A stretch of DNA of 43,876 bases from Desulfobacterales bacterium (GTDB lineage Bacteria > Desulfobacterota > Desulfobacteria > Desulfobacterales > JAHEIW01), in assembly GCA_020348305.1 (NCBI GenBank), contig CP070746.1, positions 375,395 through 419,270 on the forward strand, written 5' to 3'. Under the pieces are notes generated by a model, which saw only the letters and a list, made by a program, of their open reading frames with translations, was not told the DNA's origin and made no database searches. A program made the position numbers and the translations under genes. Shown in pieces: positions 8,330 through 18,080 of the stretch. Every line of letters begins with the position of its first letter. The first letter of the stretch is position 1.

Positions 8330-9289
8330 TTACATGAGATGGCAGGCAACCCAGTGGTCAGCACCGATATTCTGAAATATTGGTTCTTCCCGTGAGCATA
8401 TCTCCTTGCGCTCCGGGCATCTAGTATGAAAGGCACATCCGGAAGGCGGATTTATGGGGCTTGGCACATCCCCTTGAAGAAGGATTTTCTTTTTACGAAT
8501 TTCAGGATCCGGAATGGGAACGGCTGAAAGCAGTGCCTGGGTATAGGGATGCATTGGATTCTGATAAAGTTCCCTATCTGTAGCCAATTCCACGATACGT
8601 CCTAAATACATGACGGCAACCCGGTCGCTGATGTGCTCAACGATGCTTAAGTCATGGGCAATGAAAAGATAGGAGAGATTCATCTGTTCCTGAAGCTGGG
8701 CAAGGAGGTTTATGACCTGGGCCTGAATGGACACATCCAGGGCCGAGACCGGTTCATCGCAAATGACGGCCAGCGGATTCAAAGCCAGAGCACGGGCGAT
8801 GCCGATCCGCTGGCGTTGTCCCCCAGAAAATTCGTGCGGATAGCGGCTCATTTGTTCCGGATGGAGACCCACTCTTTCCATCAAGTAGGCCACCTGATTC
8901 CTCATTTCACTTTTGGAGATCTTGAGGTGGTTGCGGATCGGTTCGGCGATGATCTGGCCGACATTCATTCGTGGATCGAGGGAAGAAAAGGGATCTTGAA
9001 AAATAATTTGAAGTGAGGCCCGCACTTTTCTGAGTTCTTCGCGTTCCAGCCTAAGCAAATTTTGACCGTTGAAGGTTACCTGTCCGGATGTGGGTTCAAT
9101 AAGGCGAAGGATAGATCGGCCAACCGTCGTTTTGCCGCATCCGCTCTCACCAACCAGACCCAAAGTTTCTCCCTTTTTTAAGGTGAAACTAACCCCGTCG
9201 ACTGCTTGCACCTGACCGACAGTGCGGGACAAAATACCCTTTTTGATGGGGAAATATTTCTTCAGGTTGTTTACTTCTAAAAGTGCCAT
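8330..9289 (-). CDS. dppF: Peptide ABC transporter ATP-binding protein, DppF/OppF family (system 2)
   Basis: A 319-residue ATPase of standard family length. Walker [10 protein letters not shown] is at 47-55, the Q-loop at [10 protein letters not shown] (97-106), signature FSGGQ at 154-158 and Walker B AVICDEP at 174-180. The C-terminal extension contains [15 protein letters not shown]. It is the last gene of transporter operon 2. A 71-bp gap containing a 14-bp direct-repeat-flanked repeat separates it from the DppD-like gene. It forms the ATPase pair with that subunit. Confidence 0.88.
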   Translation of the reverse strand: MALLEVNNLKKYFPIKKGILSRTVGQVQAVDGVSFTLKKGETLGLVGESGCGKTTVGRSILRLIEPTSGQVTFNGQNLLRLEREELRKVRASLQIIFQDPFSSLDPRMNVGQIIAEPIRNHLKISKSEMRNQVAYLMERVGLHPEQMSRYPHEFSGGQRQRIGIARALALNPLAVICDEPVSALDVSIQAQVINLLAQLQEQMNLSYLFIAHDLSIVEHISDRVAVMYLGRIVELATDRELYQNPMHPYTQALLSAVPIPDPEIRKKKILLQGDVPSPINPPSGCAFHTRCPERKEICSREEPIFQNIGADHWVACHLM

Positions 9290-9291
9290 AT

Positions 9292-9350
9292 TCGATTTCG
9301 GATTTTAGATCTCGGCCTGCGACGAGCTCAGCCGAGTCGATTTCGGATTT
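9292..9350. repeat. Short insert flanked by 14-bp direct repeats
   Basis: TCGATTTCGGATTT occurs at 9292-9305 and again at 9337-9350. The sequence between them includes CGACGAGCTCAGCCGAG, a motif that recurs in inverted orientation at 29706-29725 and, diverged, at 39713-39730. The layout looks like a small dispersed element with a duplicated flank. Confidence 0.5.
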
Positions 9351-9360
9351 AATAAACTCT

Positions 9361-10344
9361 TTACGCTTCCAGCAAGCAGCTGACGCGCCGATGTTCTGCC
9401 AGGTGGATCATGGGCGGCTCTTGCTCTTGGCAACGATTCATCACTTTGTGGCAACGCGGGTGGAATCTGCAGCCCAAAGGGGTCTCCATGGGACTGGGCA
9501 CAATACCCGGAATCTCCTGAAGTCGGCGTCCGGTCTGCTCTTTACGGCCGATAACCGGGATTGATCCCAACAGACCTTGGGTGTAGGGATGCCGGGGGTC
9601 CTTGAAAAGTTCTTTTACCGGTGCTTCCTCTACCACTTTACCGGCATACATAACGACGACCCTGCTGACCATCTCAGCGATGATCCCGAGGTCATGGGTG
9701 ATGAGCACAATCGCGGAATTGAATTCCTCCTTGAGTTTCTGCATAAGTGACATAATCTGGGCCTGAATAGTGACATCCAGGGCGGTGGATGGCTCATCGG
9801 CTAAAATAAGCCGCGGGTTGCATGAAAGTGCCATAGCAATCATGGCTCTTTGACGCATACCACCCGAAAACTTGTGCGGGTATTGCTTTGATCTTGAACC
9901 TGGTCCCGGTATCTGAACCATGCGCAGCATCTCCACCGCCCAGCGCCAGGCCTCTTGCCGTGTCATCCTCTTGTGAATTTTGGCGGCCTCCGCGATCTGT
10001 TCACCGATCCTCAAGACCGGATTCAAGGAGGTCATGGGTTCCTGAAAGATCATCGAGATTTCGTTACCCCTGATTTTCCTGATACCTTCCCGGTCCAAGT
10101 CCAGTAGATTGTTGCCCTCAAAAAGGATGCGACCCTGGATCTCAGCCGGCGGACAGCGTAAAAGCTGCAAAATCGAAAGGGCGGTAACGCTCTTGCCGCA
10201 TCCGCTTTCCCCTACCAGCCCTAATGTCTCACCCTGATAGACGTCAAAGTCGACCCCATCTACAGCATTTACTGTACCATCCAGCGTATGAAATCGGGTG
10301 TGTAAATCCTTGATTTCAAGAAGCGGCGTTGCCGGTTCACTCAT
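9361..10344 (-). CDS. dppD: Peptide ABC transporter ATP-binding protein, DppD/OppD family (system 2)
   Basis: A 327-residue ATPase with Walker A GESGCGKS at 45-52, Q-loop [10 protein letters not shown], signature FSGGM, Walker B LILADEP and the C-terminal GCRFHPRCH extension. Length and layout are those of ordinary DppD/OppD, without the insertion seen in the system 1 homologue. Its ATG overlaps the end of the DppC-like gene by 4 bases, so the subunits are coupled. Cytosolic, bound to the permease pair. Confidence 0.88.
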   Translation of the reverse strand: MSEPATPLLEIKDLHTRFHTLDGTVNAVDGVDFDVYQGETLGLVGESGCGKSVTALSILQLLRCPPAEIQGRILFEGNNLLDLDREGIRKIRGNEISMIFQEPMTSLNPVLRIGEQIAEAAKIHKRMTRQEAWRWAVEMLRMVQIPGPGSRSKQYPHKFSGGMRQRAMIAMALSCNPRLILADEPSTALDVTIQAQIMSLMQKLKEEFNSAIVLITHDLGIIAEMVSRVVVMYAGKVVEEAPVKELFKDPRHPYTQGLLGSIPVIGRKEQTGRRLQEIPGIVPSPMETPLGCRFHPRCHKVMNRCQEQEPPMIHLAEHRRVSCLLEA

Positions 10345-11231
10345 ATCTTGAACCTCGGATCAAGGGCATCGCGCAAACCGTCGCCCAAAAGGTTGAAACT
10401 GAGCACAGCCAGAAAAATAGCGATTCCCGGGAAGGTTGCCACATGGGGCGCGTGAAATAAATAAGACCGGGCGGAACCGAGCATGGTGCCCCACTCCGGC
10501 GTGGGCGGTTGTACCCCGATGCCTAAAAAACCCAGACCGGCTGCAAAAAGTATGGCCATGCCCATACTTAAACTGGTCTGAACCGTGATTGGAACCATGA
10601 CATTGGGCAGGATGTGCCTGATCAGAATGATGACGTCACGGGTGCCCACCGCCCTGGCTGCCTCAACGTAATCTTCTTCCCTTACCGACAGAACGCAGCC
10701 GCGCACCAGACGGATGTACATCGGCACCATGCTGATGCCGATGGATATCACGGTATTTTTGAATCCCACCCCCAAAACGGCCACCAGGGCCAAGGCAAGC
10801 AGAAAACCCGGAAACGCCAGCAAGGTGTCGGTTACCCGTTGAATACTGAAATCGATCTTACCCCCGTAATAGCCGGAGACAAGCCCCAGAGGTATACCCA
10901 AGACGATTCCAACCGAAACAACCCCCACGGCAATAAGGAGCGAAATTCGCGAGCCATAGATAATCCGGCCTAAGATTGAGCGCCCCAGCTCGTCGGTACC
11001 CAGCGGATTTTTAAGCGTTGGCGTCTCCAAGGAATTGATGAGATTCGGTGCCGAGGGGTTACCCGTAAAAAGCACCGGCGCCAGCAGAGCGCTCAAAACA
11101 TACATCAGGATCAGGACAGCGCCAACCAGCGCTGCCTTGTTGCGCCTCAGCTTGGCCCAGTTGCGTCTGAATCGGCTGGCGGATAGCGGTTCTCTCGGCT
11201 GGCAGACATTGTCTTCTTTGATCTCAGTCAT
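10341..11231 (-). CDS. dppC: Peptide ABC transporter permease, DppC family (system 2)
   Basis: An inner-membrane permease of 296 residues when started at the ATG at 11231 ([10 protein letters not shown]). An in-frame ATG at 11270 also exists but would overlap the DppB-like gene by 47 bases; the chosen start overlaps by 8. The first helix is [20 protein letters not shown], then come [18 protein letters not shown], the BPD_transp_1 helices and the coupling loop [20 protein letters not shown]. The C-terminus [13 protein letters not shown] is typical of DppC. Confidence 0.88.
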   Translation of the reverse strand: MTEIKEDNVCQPREPLSASRFRRNWAKLRRNKAALVGAVLILMYVLSALLAPVLFTGNPSAPNLINSLETPTLKNPLGTDELGRSILGRIIYGSRISLLIAVGVVSVGIVLGIPLGLVSGYYGGKIDFSIQRVTDTLLAFPGFLLALALVAVLGVGFKNTVISIGISMVPMYIRLVRGCVLSVREEDYVEAARAVGTRDVIILIRHILPNVMVPITVQTSLSMGMAILFAAGLGFLGIGVQPPTPEWGTMLGSARSYLFHAPHVATFPGIAIFLAVLSFNLLGDGLRDALDPRFKI

Positions 11232-12144
11232 AACGGATTCTCGGGTCCACGAAGGCGTAAATAAAGTCAACGGCCAAGTTCACCATGATGTAAAGCAGTC
11301 CAAATATATGGATGGTCCCCTGGATCATGGGATAATCCCGGGCCAGAATGGAATCTACGATCAGACGACCCAAGCCCGGCCAGGCAAAAACAGTCTCGGT
11401 TAAAACCGCTCCGCCCAGAAGCAGTCCGAACTGGAGCCCAATTACGGTAATAATCGGGATAAGGGCGTTTTTCAATGCGTGCTTCACAATTACGGTCTGT
11501 TCTTTGAGCCCCTTAGAGCGGGCGGTGGTTGTGAAATCCTGGGAAAGCGTTTCGAGCATAGTCGATCGGGTCATGCGGGCAATGAATGCCACGACAAAGG
11601 CGGCCAGCGTAAACGACGGTAGTATCACATGTTGCCAGCCGCCGGTGCCGCCGGCCGGAAGCCACTTCAGAATGACTGAAAAAACAACCACCAACATCAA
11701 ACCGAGCCAGAACACGGGCATAGACATGCCGAAAAGAGCGGTCGTGGTAACGAAATAATCGATCCAGCTGTATGGACGCACAGCCGAGATGATGCCGGCC
11801 GGAATACCAAAGAGGCAAGCGAGACTGATGGCCACAACGGCGAGCAATATGGTGTTGGGCAAACGGGCCCAGATTTCCTCGATAACCGGGTTTTGGGTCC
11901 GGGCCGAGCGGCCCAAATCGAAGCGCGCCAGATGATTCAGGTAAACAGCGTATTGCTCGTAGATCGGTCGGTCAAGCCCGAGCTGATGGCGGATGTTCTC
12001 AATCTCTTCCGGCGTGGCCATCTGACCGGCCAGCACTTGTGCAGGATCCCCGGGAAGCATCCGGAGCATAAAAAAAAGCAGCAGTGATATGCCTATTAAA
12101 ACCGGGACGGTAGATAGCAATCGTTTTATGAGATAATTAAGCAT
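11224..12144 (-). CDS. dppB: Peptide ABC transporter permease, DppB family (system 2)
   Basis: A 306-residue permease beginning MLNYLIKRLLSTVPVLIGIS, the standard DppB opening. It contains MLPGDPAQVLAG and the periplasmic IENIRHQLGLDRPIYEQYAVYL block, then the coupling loop ARSKGLKEQTVIVKHALKNALIP. It ends [13 protein letters not shown]. It pairs with the downstream DppC-like permease. The gene follows the carbamoylase-like gene by 66 bp. Confidence 0.9.
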   Translation of the reverse strand: MLNYLIKRLLSTVPVLIGISLLLFFMLRMLPGDPAQVLAGQMATPEEIENIRHQLGLDRPIYEQYAVYLNHLARFDLGRSARTQNPVIEEIWARLPNTILLAVVAISLACLFGIPAGIISAVRPYSWIDYFVTTTALFGMSMPVFWLGLMLVVVFSVILKWLPAGGTGGWQHVILPSFTLAAFVVAFIARMTRSTMLETLSQDFTTTARSKGLKEQTVIVKHALKNALIPIITVIGLQFGLLLGGAVLTETVFAWPGLGRLIVDSILARDYPMIQGTIHIFGLLYIMVNLAVDFIYAFVDPRIRYD

Positions 12145-12210
12145 GTAATCGTATTAATATTTGGTACTCTCAAATTAGGTAATAACCAAGTAGCTGCTAA
12201 CCGCGCTGGG

Positions 12211-13437
12211 TTATGCAGCTAGCGCAGTCACAGTGGATAGCAGCACCTCGCACCCTAAGCCGATATCTTCCAGCCGGGTAAATTCTTCCGGGCAGTGGCT
12301 TCGCCCATTCGCGCTTGGCACAAAAATCATTCCTGCCGCAGCCAGCTCTGCGAATAGAGCGGTATCATGGCCGGCACCGCTTACTATCCTCAAGGATCTG
12401 ATATTTTTCTCCCGGGCTTTTTCTTCCATCAAATCGACGATCTCACCGGATAGCGATACCGGTTGTACGGATCCTAACGGGGTTATCTCGAACCCAAGAT
12501 GGCGATTGTCACAGATATCTTTCACCGTCTGATTGATGGTGGTTATAGCTGAATTCAAAACGGTTTCATCAGGATTTCGAACATCCAGGCTGAACCTGAC
12601 AATGCCGGGAATTACATTGGACTGTCCGGGCTCACATGCTATTCGACCCACCGTTGCCACCGTGTGTGCCCCAATCTCCTGAGCAATATCCTCCACAGAT
12701 GCAATAATGCGTGCGGCCGCTTGCAAGGCATCCGCACGAGCATCCATTGGTGTGGTGCCGGCATGATCGGCCCTCCCGGTAATGGTAATGTCGAAATGTT
12801 TGATGCCGGCGATGGCCTCAACCAGCCCGATTCGACACCCCTTTTTTTCAAGAACAGCACCCTGCTCGATATGAACTTCAAGCATGGCCCTGAGTTTTTC
12901 AGGCTCAAGCATAGACTCGTCGCTAACCTCAAAGCCCGCTCGCGCCGTGGCCTCTGGATAGGTAACACCCCCGCTGTCTTTGATATTCTCAAGCCGGCTG
13001 TGATCCAATTGTCCAGTCCATATTGAACTGCCAAGAAGCCCCCAGTTGAATCTTGAGCCTTCTTCTTCTGCAAAGACGACGACATCGATGGGCAGACGGT
13101 GCGCAATTTTTTGCTCCGTAATTACACGGGCGGCCTCCAGGGCGGTCACCACCCCGACGACACCATCAAATCTGCCGCCATGGACCACGGTATCCAGATG
13201 AGAGCCCATCATGACCGCCGGAGCGTTGCCATCGGTGCCTGGCAACCTGGCTTTTATATTACCTCCCCGGCAATATGAAATTTCGGTACCAATGTACTTC
13301 AGTTCCTTAACCACATAATCAACGGCTGCCTGATATTCCTTGGAAAAAGTCTGTCGGGTAATTCCTCTTTCCGGCGAGGCATTGAACTTATTGATGAAAT
13401 CGATGTCTTTCCGGATGCGTTCGATTTGGACTGCCAT
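12211..13437 (-). CDS. M20-family amidase, N-carbamoyl-L-amino acid hydrolase / allantoate amidohydrolase type
   Basis: A 408-residue zinc/manganese amidase. I start at the ATG at 13437 (MAVQIERIRK), because the longer frame from 13518 runs through a hairpin terminator-like repeat. Metal ligands fit the family: GSHLDTV (His80, Asp82), RFDG (Asp91), FAEEEGSRF (Glu124-126), EVHIEQG and the late SHCPEE. The reaction would be hydrolysis of an N-carbamoyl or ureido group from an amino acid derivative. It sits between a solute-binding protein and its permeases, so the imported substrate may be an N-carbamoyl or other N-blocked amino acid. No dihydropyrimidinase is nearby. Start-site Shine-Dalgarno is weak. 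Confidence 0.85.
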   Translation of the reverse strand: MAVQIERIRKDIDFINKFNASPERGITRQTFSKEYQAAVDYVVKELKYIGTEISYCRGGNIKARLPGTDGNAPAVMMGSHLDTVVHGGRFDGVVGVVTALEAARVITEQKIAHRLPIDVVVFAEEEGSRFNWGLLGSSIWTGQLDHSRLENIKDSGGVTYPEATARAGFEVSDESMLEPEKLRAMLEVHIEQGAVLEKKGCRIGLVEAIAGIKHFDITITGRADHAGTTPMDARADALQAAARIIASVEDIAQEIGAHTVATVGRIACEPGQSNVIPGIVRFSLDVRNPDETVLNSAITTINQTVKDICDNRHLGFEITPLGSVQPVSLSGEIVDLMEEKAREKNIRSLRIVSGAGHDTALFAELAAAGMIFVPSANGRSHCPEEFTRLEDIGLGCEVLLSTVTALAA

Positions 13438-13480
13438 AAAAAGCAAATTGTTATTAAGTATCTTGAATTTTCGATAAAAA

Positions 13481-13520
13481 TTTTGGTGCCGGGGTGTTAG
13501 AGCACCCCCCGGCACCAAAA
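13481..13520 (-). terminator. Strong hairpin between binding protein and amidase genes
   Basis: The arms are TTTTGGTGCCGGGG (13481-13494) and CCCCGGCACCAAAA (13507-13520), a perfect 14-bp stem. Read on the minus strand it ends in CACCAAAAATTTTT, so a U-rich tract follows. It may be a leaky terminator or mRNA stabiliser that leaves the binding protein more abundant than the permeases, a common arrangement. It could equally be a bidirectional repeat. Confidence 0.5.
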
Positions 13521-13537
13521 TGATATTCAGAATCTTC

Positions 13538-15097
13538 CTATTGCATCGTAATGTAATGCGGGTAAAACTTTTCGGTGGGCGTCACCACCATCCCTTTGAT
13601 TTTGCTCGAATACGCAATCACGAACTTCTCCACGTGCAGCCACATCCAGGGAGCGTCGTCCCAGACGATCTCTGAGGCCTGTTTGAGCAGCTGCAGGCGT
13701 TTTTCCGGGTTTTGTTCTTCACGGGAGGCCTTCATGATCGTGTCATATTCCGGGTTGCAATAAAAGGCCGCGCCGAGGCCTTTGGGCGGATTGACCTCAC
13801 AGGTGAACTGGCCATAAAGGCCCATGTCCGCATCCAGGATGAGCGGTCCCCAACCCAACAAAAAGACTTCCAGCTCGGACTCCTCGATAGGCTTCAGCAA
13901 TCCGGCAACGTAGGTAGGCCAGTCATAGGTCCGCAGCTCGGCCTTAACCCCGATGGCCTGGAGATAGGCCTGGATCGCCTCGGAAACCTGACTGTCAAAG
14001 AGATACCGGCCCTGGGGTGTGCGCATACTGACGGTCTTGGAAAAATCAAAATTGGCCTCTTTTAAGAGCTGTTTGGCTTTCTCCGGGTTGTACTCGTACT
14101 GCTTGTCCATCTGGAAGTAACCGAAAACCTTGGGTGAAACCGGGCCGCTCATGGGTTCGGCAGTGCCAAACAGAATCTTATTGACAATGGCCTTTTTATC
14201 CACGGCGTAGTTAAAGGCCTGACGCACCTTTTTGTCCGTGGTGACGCCTTTCTGGCAGTTTAGCCCCATGAAAATGGTCCTGGTGTCAAGGGGCATCTCC
14301 ACAGTGATGTTGGGGTCGGCCTTGAGTGCAGCAACGTTTGAGGGCAGCGGCTTATAACAAATGTCGATCTGACCCGCCCTGAGCATAGCTTCCCGGGTGG
14401 CCGTTTCAGGCACGATTTTCCAGGTTATCTTGGCTACGGTGGGCTTTTCGCCCCAATAGTTTTCGTTGCGCACCATGACAATCCGATCGCCCTTGACCCA
14501 TTCTTTGAGGAGGTAGGGACCTGCCCCGACCGGATGCTGGCGGACGTCATCGCCATATTGCTCAATAGCCGCCGGGCTGATGGGCGAGACCAGAGACATG
14601 GAAAGTGTCGGGGCCAGGGGAGCAAACGGATATTTGAGCTTGAGCGCCACAGTGTAGTCGTCGGTCTTAACACACTCCTTAACCATACCCACGGCAAAGC
14701 GCAGCGGCACCCTCATCTTGGGGTCGAAAATACGGTCCCAGGTCAGCTTTACGGCGTCGGCATTGAAGTCGGTTCCGTCAGAGAATTTGACCCCCTTGCG
14801 CAGGTGCAGGGTTATGGTCAAGCCATCCGTCGAGACCTCGTAACTGGTCGCCAAGCGGGGATGGAGCTTGCCCTCCGGATCCTGAAAGAAAAAGTTGTCG
14901 AACATCAGGTCGCACATGTTTTGGGGCAAGGTCGTTGTCTGCTCCTGGGGGTTCAAGGTATCGGCATCGATGCCAATTCCGATATTGAGCTCCTTGATTT
15001 CCGCTTGTGCTGCAAGTGGCGTAAGGCACAGCCCCAGCACGGCGAACAACATCGATACAAAGATAAATTTTTTGAAATATAATCCGGTGCTCTTCAT
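13538..15097 (-). CDS. Peptide ABC transporter solute-binding protein (SBP_bac_5, system 2)
   Basis: A 519-residue extracytoplasmic binding protein. The signal peptide is at 1-32 (hydrophobic core FVSMLFAVLGLCLTPLAAQA). Family blocks follow: IGIDADTLNPQEQTT, DGLTITLHLRKGVKFSDGT, GAGPYLLKEW and RQAFNYAVDKKAI. AAAGGAGG sits just upstream of the ATG. It is 23 bp from the amidohydrolase gene upstream, so both share a transcript. It feeds the DppBCDF permease downstream. The ligand is not identifiable from sequence. Confidence 0.9.
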   Translation of the reverse strand: MKSTGLYFKKFIFVSMLFAVLGLCLTPLAAQAEIKELNIGIGIDADTLNPQEQTTTLPQNMCDLMFDNFFFQDPEGKLHPRLATSYEVSTDGLTITLHLRKGVKFSDGTDFNADAVKLTWDRIFDPKMRVPLRFAVGMVKECVKTDDYTVALKLKYPFAPLAPTLSMSLVSPISPAAIEQYGDDVRQHPVGAGPYLLKEWVKGDRIVMVRNENYWGEKPTVAKITWKIVPETATREAMLRAGQIDICYKPLPSNVAALKADPNITVEMPLDTRTIFMGLNCQKGVTTDKKVRQAFNYAVDKKAIVNKILFGTAEPMSGPVSPKVFGYFQMDKQYEYNPEKAKQLLKEANFDFSKTVSMRTPQGRYLFDSQVSEAIQAYLQAIGVKAELRTYDWPTYVAGLLKPIEESELEVFLLGWGPLILDADMGLYGQFTCEVNPPKGLGAAFYCNPEYDTIMKASREEQNPEKRLQLLKQASEIVWDDAPWMWLHVEKFVIAYSSKIKGMVVTPTEKFYPHYITMQ

Positions 15098-15120
15098 TCT
15101 TGTCCTCCTTTTGCTAAAAG

Positions 15121-16326
15121 TTATTGGAAATCATCACCGCTTACAATTTTTCCGCCCTGCATAACCAGGCGGATAGACTCCCGCTTGAGCAAAATTTCTA
15201 TATCTTCCAGCGGGTTGCCTTCAACCAGAACAAGATCGGCCAGTTTGCCTTCTTCAATCGTACCCAGCTCCTTTTCCATCCCGAGGACCTGAGCAGCAAT
15301 ACGAGTACCGGCTTCGATCGCTTCCATAACCGAAAAGCCCCCATAATCCACAAGAAGCTTCAATTCACCCATATTTTCACCGTGCAGATTGAAAGGCGTT
15401 CCGGCATCAGTTCCCATCGCAATCCGTACCCCCGCATCGCGCGCTATGCGGATACTTTTCAGGTGAAAGGGTTTGATCTTGAGGGTCTTCTCCACTGCAA
15501 AGGCAGGGATCCCGGCTTCGATTCCTTTACGTTCGATATTAAACAGGGCCGATAGGGTCGGAATCAAGGGGACATTTCTTTCCGCCATCAAGGAAACCGC
15601 CTCATCATCGAGGTAGACGCCGTGTTCGATACTGTCGATTCCGGCACGCAGGGCATTGAGAATGCCTTTATTCCCCATGGCGTGGGTTGCCGTTTTCTTA
15701 CCTGCCTTGTGGGCCTCTTCAACGCCTGCCCGAAGTTCTTCTTCCGTAAACTGTTCGCTGCCCGGTTCTACGGCAGGAGTCATTACGCCTCCTGTGGCCA
15801 TGAGTTTTACGATGTCTACACCAGCTTTGATCTGCTCGCGCGCGGCCTTGCGAACTTCATCCGCACCGTTTGCTTCCAAACCCAACTGCCAGCCGTGCCC
15901 ACCGGTCATACAAATCAACTGGCCACTCACCAACATTCTGGGGCCTGGAATCAATCCGGTATGGATAGCCTGTTTGAGGTCCAGGTCGATCCCATTTTTT
16001 CCGCCCATATCTCTAATGGATGTAACGCCTGCCAAAAGGGTCTGCCTTGCAAAATTTGCCGCTTTTAAGGTTGTCATCGTTGGCGATTCGGATAAGGCAC
16101 TGGTCACTGGATCAGGGCTGCCATCCACACAAATGTGGACATGACTATCAATAAACCCGGGCAAAAGCGTTTGTCCGTCTAAGGGCATTTTTTGGGTATC
16201 TTTGGGAATGGTCACATTTCCTTCCGATACTTTGATGATTCTTTCATCTTCAACGAGAACTGTTGCATGTTCTAGCACTCGACCATCTCCGACGATGATA
16301 CAGCCATCGACAAATGCGATCGCCAT
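15121..16326 (-). CDS. Metal-dependent amidohydrolase, Xaa-Pro dipeptidase / imidazolonepropionase-like
   Basis: A 401-residue TIM-barrel amidohydrolase started at the ATG at 16326, which has GGAGG directly upstream; the frame is open further 5' but without support. Landmarks are the N-terminal HxH (His62, His64 in DSHVHICVD), KLMATGGV (probable carboxylated Lys), ATHAMGN, SIEHGVYL and the catalytic Asp in GTDAGTP. This subgroup hydrolyses N-acyl or prolyl dipeptide-like bonds. It is the first gene of transporter operon 2, consistent with a role in breaking down the imported compound. No signal peptide, so cytosolic. Confidence 0.85.
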   Translation of the reverse strand: MAIAFVDGCIIVGDGRVLEHATVLVEDERIIKVSEGNVTIPKDTQKMPLDGQTLLPGFIDSHVHICVDGSPDPVTSALSESPTMTTLKAANFARQTLLAGVTSIRDMGGKNGIDLDLKQAIHTGLIPGPRMLVSGQLICMTGGHGWQLGLEANGADEVRKAAREQIKAGVDIVKLMATGGVMTPAVEPGSEQFTEEELRAGVEEAHKAGKKTATHAMGNKGILNALRAGIDSIEHGVYLDDEAVSLMAERNVPLIPTLSALFNIERKGIEAGIPAFAVEKTLKIKPFHLKSIRIARDAGVRIAMGTDAGTPFNLHGENMGELKLLVDYGGFSVMEAIEAGTRIAAQVLGMEKELGTIEEGKLADLVLVEGNPLEDIEILLKRESIRLVMQGGKIVSGDDFQ

Positions 16327-16688
16327 TATATCCTCCAGCGCGAAGTATTTAATACGGACTCTGTCATATAAATGCGTCTTTTGCGTATAACACACTTAAT
16401 TTGTTTTTGCGAGATCAATTTGAAACAGATGCAGACGCTTATCCACATCCTATCGGCATTTTTTTTCGATGTTGAAGACGTGTCTTATAAATTTTATAAA
16501 AATATCATATTATCGGAACCGTCATTCCCGCCAAGCCTGTCCCTGACCCCGATCAGGGAGTGGGAATCCAGGAAAATCGAGTGGTGATGGATTCCTGCGC
16601 CCGCAGGAATGACAAATCTTTGGACTGTATAGTTAGCGACTAGTGTGCTATAAAATATCGATCATCAAAAAAATCAGGAGGTGACTTT
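16327..16688. other. Divergent intergenic region (362 bp) with palindromic repeat
   Basis: Separates the minus-strand amidohydrolase from the plus-strand M20 gene and must hold promoters for both; I cannot place them with confidence. It contains a repeat at 16521-16613. Confidence 0.5.
16521..16613. repeat. GTCATTCC...GGAATGAC palindromic repeat
   Basis: The outer inverted repeat GTCATTCC (16521-16528) / GGAATGAC (16606-16613) encloses a perfect hairpin, ATTCCTGCG-CC-CGCAGGAAT (16591-16610). It is a common class of short non-coding dispersed repeat. A similar core (GGATTCCGG...CCGGAATGAC) occurs inside the element at 31680-31817. Confidence 0.65.
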
Positions 16689-17852
16689 ATGGCAAATGTC
16701 CATCAATTGGTGAGTGAACACAAAGATCTGATTATAACTACCCGTCGTGAGCTGCATCGAATTCCGGAAACCGCCTACACGGAAAAAAAGACCTCCGCCT
16801 ATGTGGCGGATTATTTGAACAAGGCAGGAATCGAGGTGCAAACAGGTATTGCCCAGTATGGGGTGGTTGGGCTTATGGATACAGGAAACCCCGGACCGAC
16901 ATTGATGATCCGGGCGGATATGGATGCCCTGCCGCTCAATGAGGACACCGGCCTTTCGTTCGCTTCAGAGCATGAGGGCGCCATGCATGCCTGCGGGCAT
17001 GACGCGCACATGGCCATGGTACTGGGTGCGGCAACCGTATTCAACAAAATCAAAAATGAACTCAACGGAAAGATCAAATTTCTTTTCCAGCCGGCAGAAG
17101 AAGGGCCCGGCGGGGCCAAGCCCATGATCGAGGCCGGGGTGATGGAAAATCCAAAGGTAGACTTTTCCATCGGCTGCCATGTATGGCCGGAGCTTCCCGA
17201 AGGAACCATCGGTGTCAGATCAGGACCTTTTTTGGCGGCCATGGACCGCTTTGATATCAGGATAATCGGCAAAGGCGGGCATGGCGCCATGCCGCATCAG
17301 TGTGTGGATGCCTTGGAAGTCGGCACCCAAGTTGTCAATGCGCTGCAGCGCATTGTCAGCCGGCATATGGATCCTTTAGTGCCAACCGTGGTTACGGTGG
17401 GCACCTTTCACGCCGGAACCGCTTTTAATATTATCCCTGGCGAAGCTGAATTGAGCGGAACCACCCGGACGTTTGATCTAGAGTTATGGAAGTCATCGGA
17501 GGAGCGTGTTGGAAAGATAATCCGCGGTGTGTGTGATGCAATGGGTGCCGAATTTGAATTGAAATACGCCTTTGGATATCCGCCCACCATCAACGACGAA
17601 TTCATGGCTGAGGTGGTGCGCCGCTGCGCCGTCCTGGTGGTCGACGAAGACAATGTGCTGGAGCCCAATAAAACCATGGGCGGAGAAGATTTTGCGTTTT
17701 ATGCACAAAAATCCAAGGGATGCTTTTTTGCGCTTGGGGTGGGTCGTGAAGGCGGCGCAGCGGTTCATAACCCGAAGTTTGATTTTAAAGAAGAGGTAAT
17801 GCTGCTGGGTGTGGAGACGTATTGTCAGGTGGCGCTGGAACTGCTGAAGTAA
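16689..17852 (+). CDS. M20 family metallo-amidohydrolase (hippurate hydrolase / N-acyl-amino acid deacylase type)
   Basis: A 387-residue dinuclear metal peptidase-like amidohydrolase. HACGHDAH at 100-107 and QPAEEGPGG (Glu137, Glu138) supply metal ligands and catalytic base. GCHVWP follows, then the dimerisation domain with GKGGHGAMPH, then MGGEDFAFY, and a final H-NPKFDF. AGGAGGTGA lies just upstream of the ATG. It would release free amino acids from N-acyl amino acids or short peptides in the cytosol. Divergent from the transporter island, it probably serves the same catabolic programme. Confidence 0.9.
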   Translation: MANVHQLVSEHKDLIITTRRELHRIPETAYTEKKTSAYVADYLNKAGIEVQTGIAQYGVVGLMDTGNPGPTLMIRADMDALPLNEDTGLSFASEHEGAMHACGHDAHMAMVLGAATVFNKIKNELNGKIKFLFQPAEEGPGGAKPMIEAGVMENPKVDFSIGCHVWPELPEGTIGVRSGPFLAAMDRFDIRIIGKGGHGAMPHQCVDALEVGTQVVNALQRIVSRHMDPLVPTVVTVGTFHAGTAFNIIPGEAELSGTTRTFDLELWKSSEERVGKIIRGVCDAMGAEFELKYAFGYPPTINDEFMAEVVRRCAVLVVDEDNVLEPNKTMGGEDFAFYAQKSKGCFFALGVGREGGAAVHNPKFDFKEEVMLLGVETYCQVALELLK

Positions 17853-17879
17853 CATATAAAAAATCCGAATTTGATGCTT

Positions 17880-18062
17880 TCGTAAAAAGTTTCAATCCCG
17901 CCATCCTTTGGCGGGGGCCGCACAAGCCCGCCTGCCACGCAAGGCACGAGCGGGCAGGGGTTTACGACGAGGTGTACTGATTGTACGTCGAGGAAGTAAG
18001 CCCGCGGAGAATCCCGCTGCAAGCGGGACTCATCGGAACCCGCTACAGCGGGACCGGATGGG
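17880..18062. repeat. Cluster of GC-rich hairpin repeats
   Basis: The region starts with TCGTAAAAAGT (the same end motif as the 31680-31817 element). It then holds several small palindromes: CCCGCC-ATCCTTT-GGCGGG, GCCCGC...GCGGGC, TCCCGCTGCAAGCGGGA and CCCGCTACAGCGGG. It fills the gap between the M20 and alpha/beta hydrolase genes and could act as transcript end or repeat insertion hot spot. Confidence 0.55.
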
Positions 18063-18080
18063 AACTAAGTAGGGGACTGT

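Noticed and set aside
16521..16613. Insertion sequence
   Set aside because: At 93 bp with no coding capacity it is a short dispersed repeat, not an IS.
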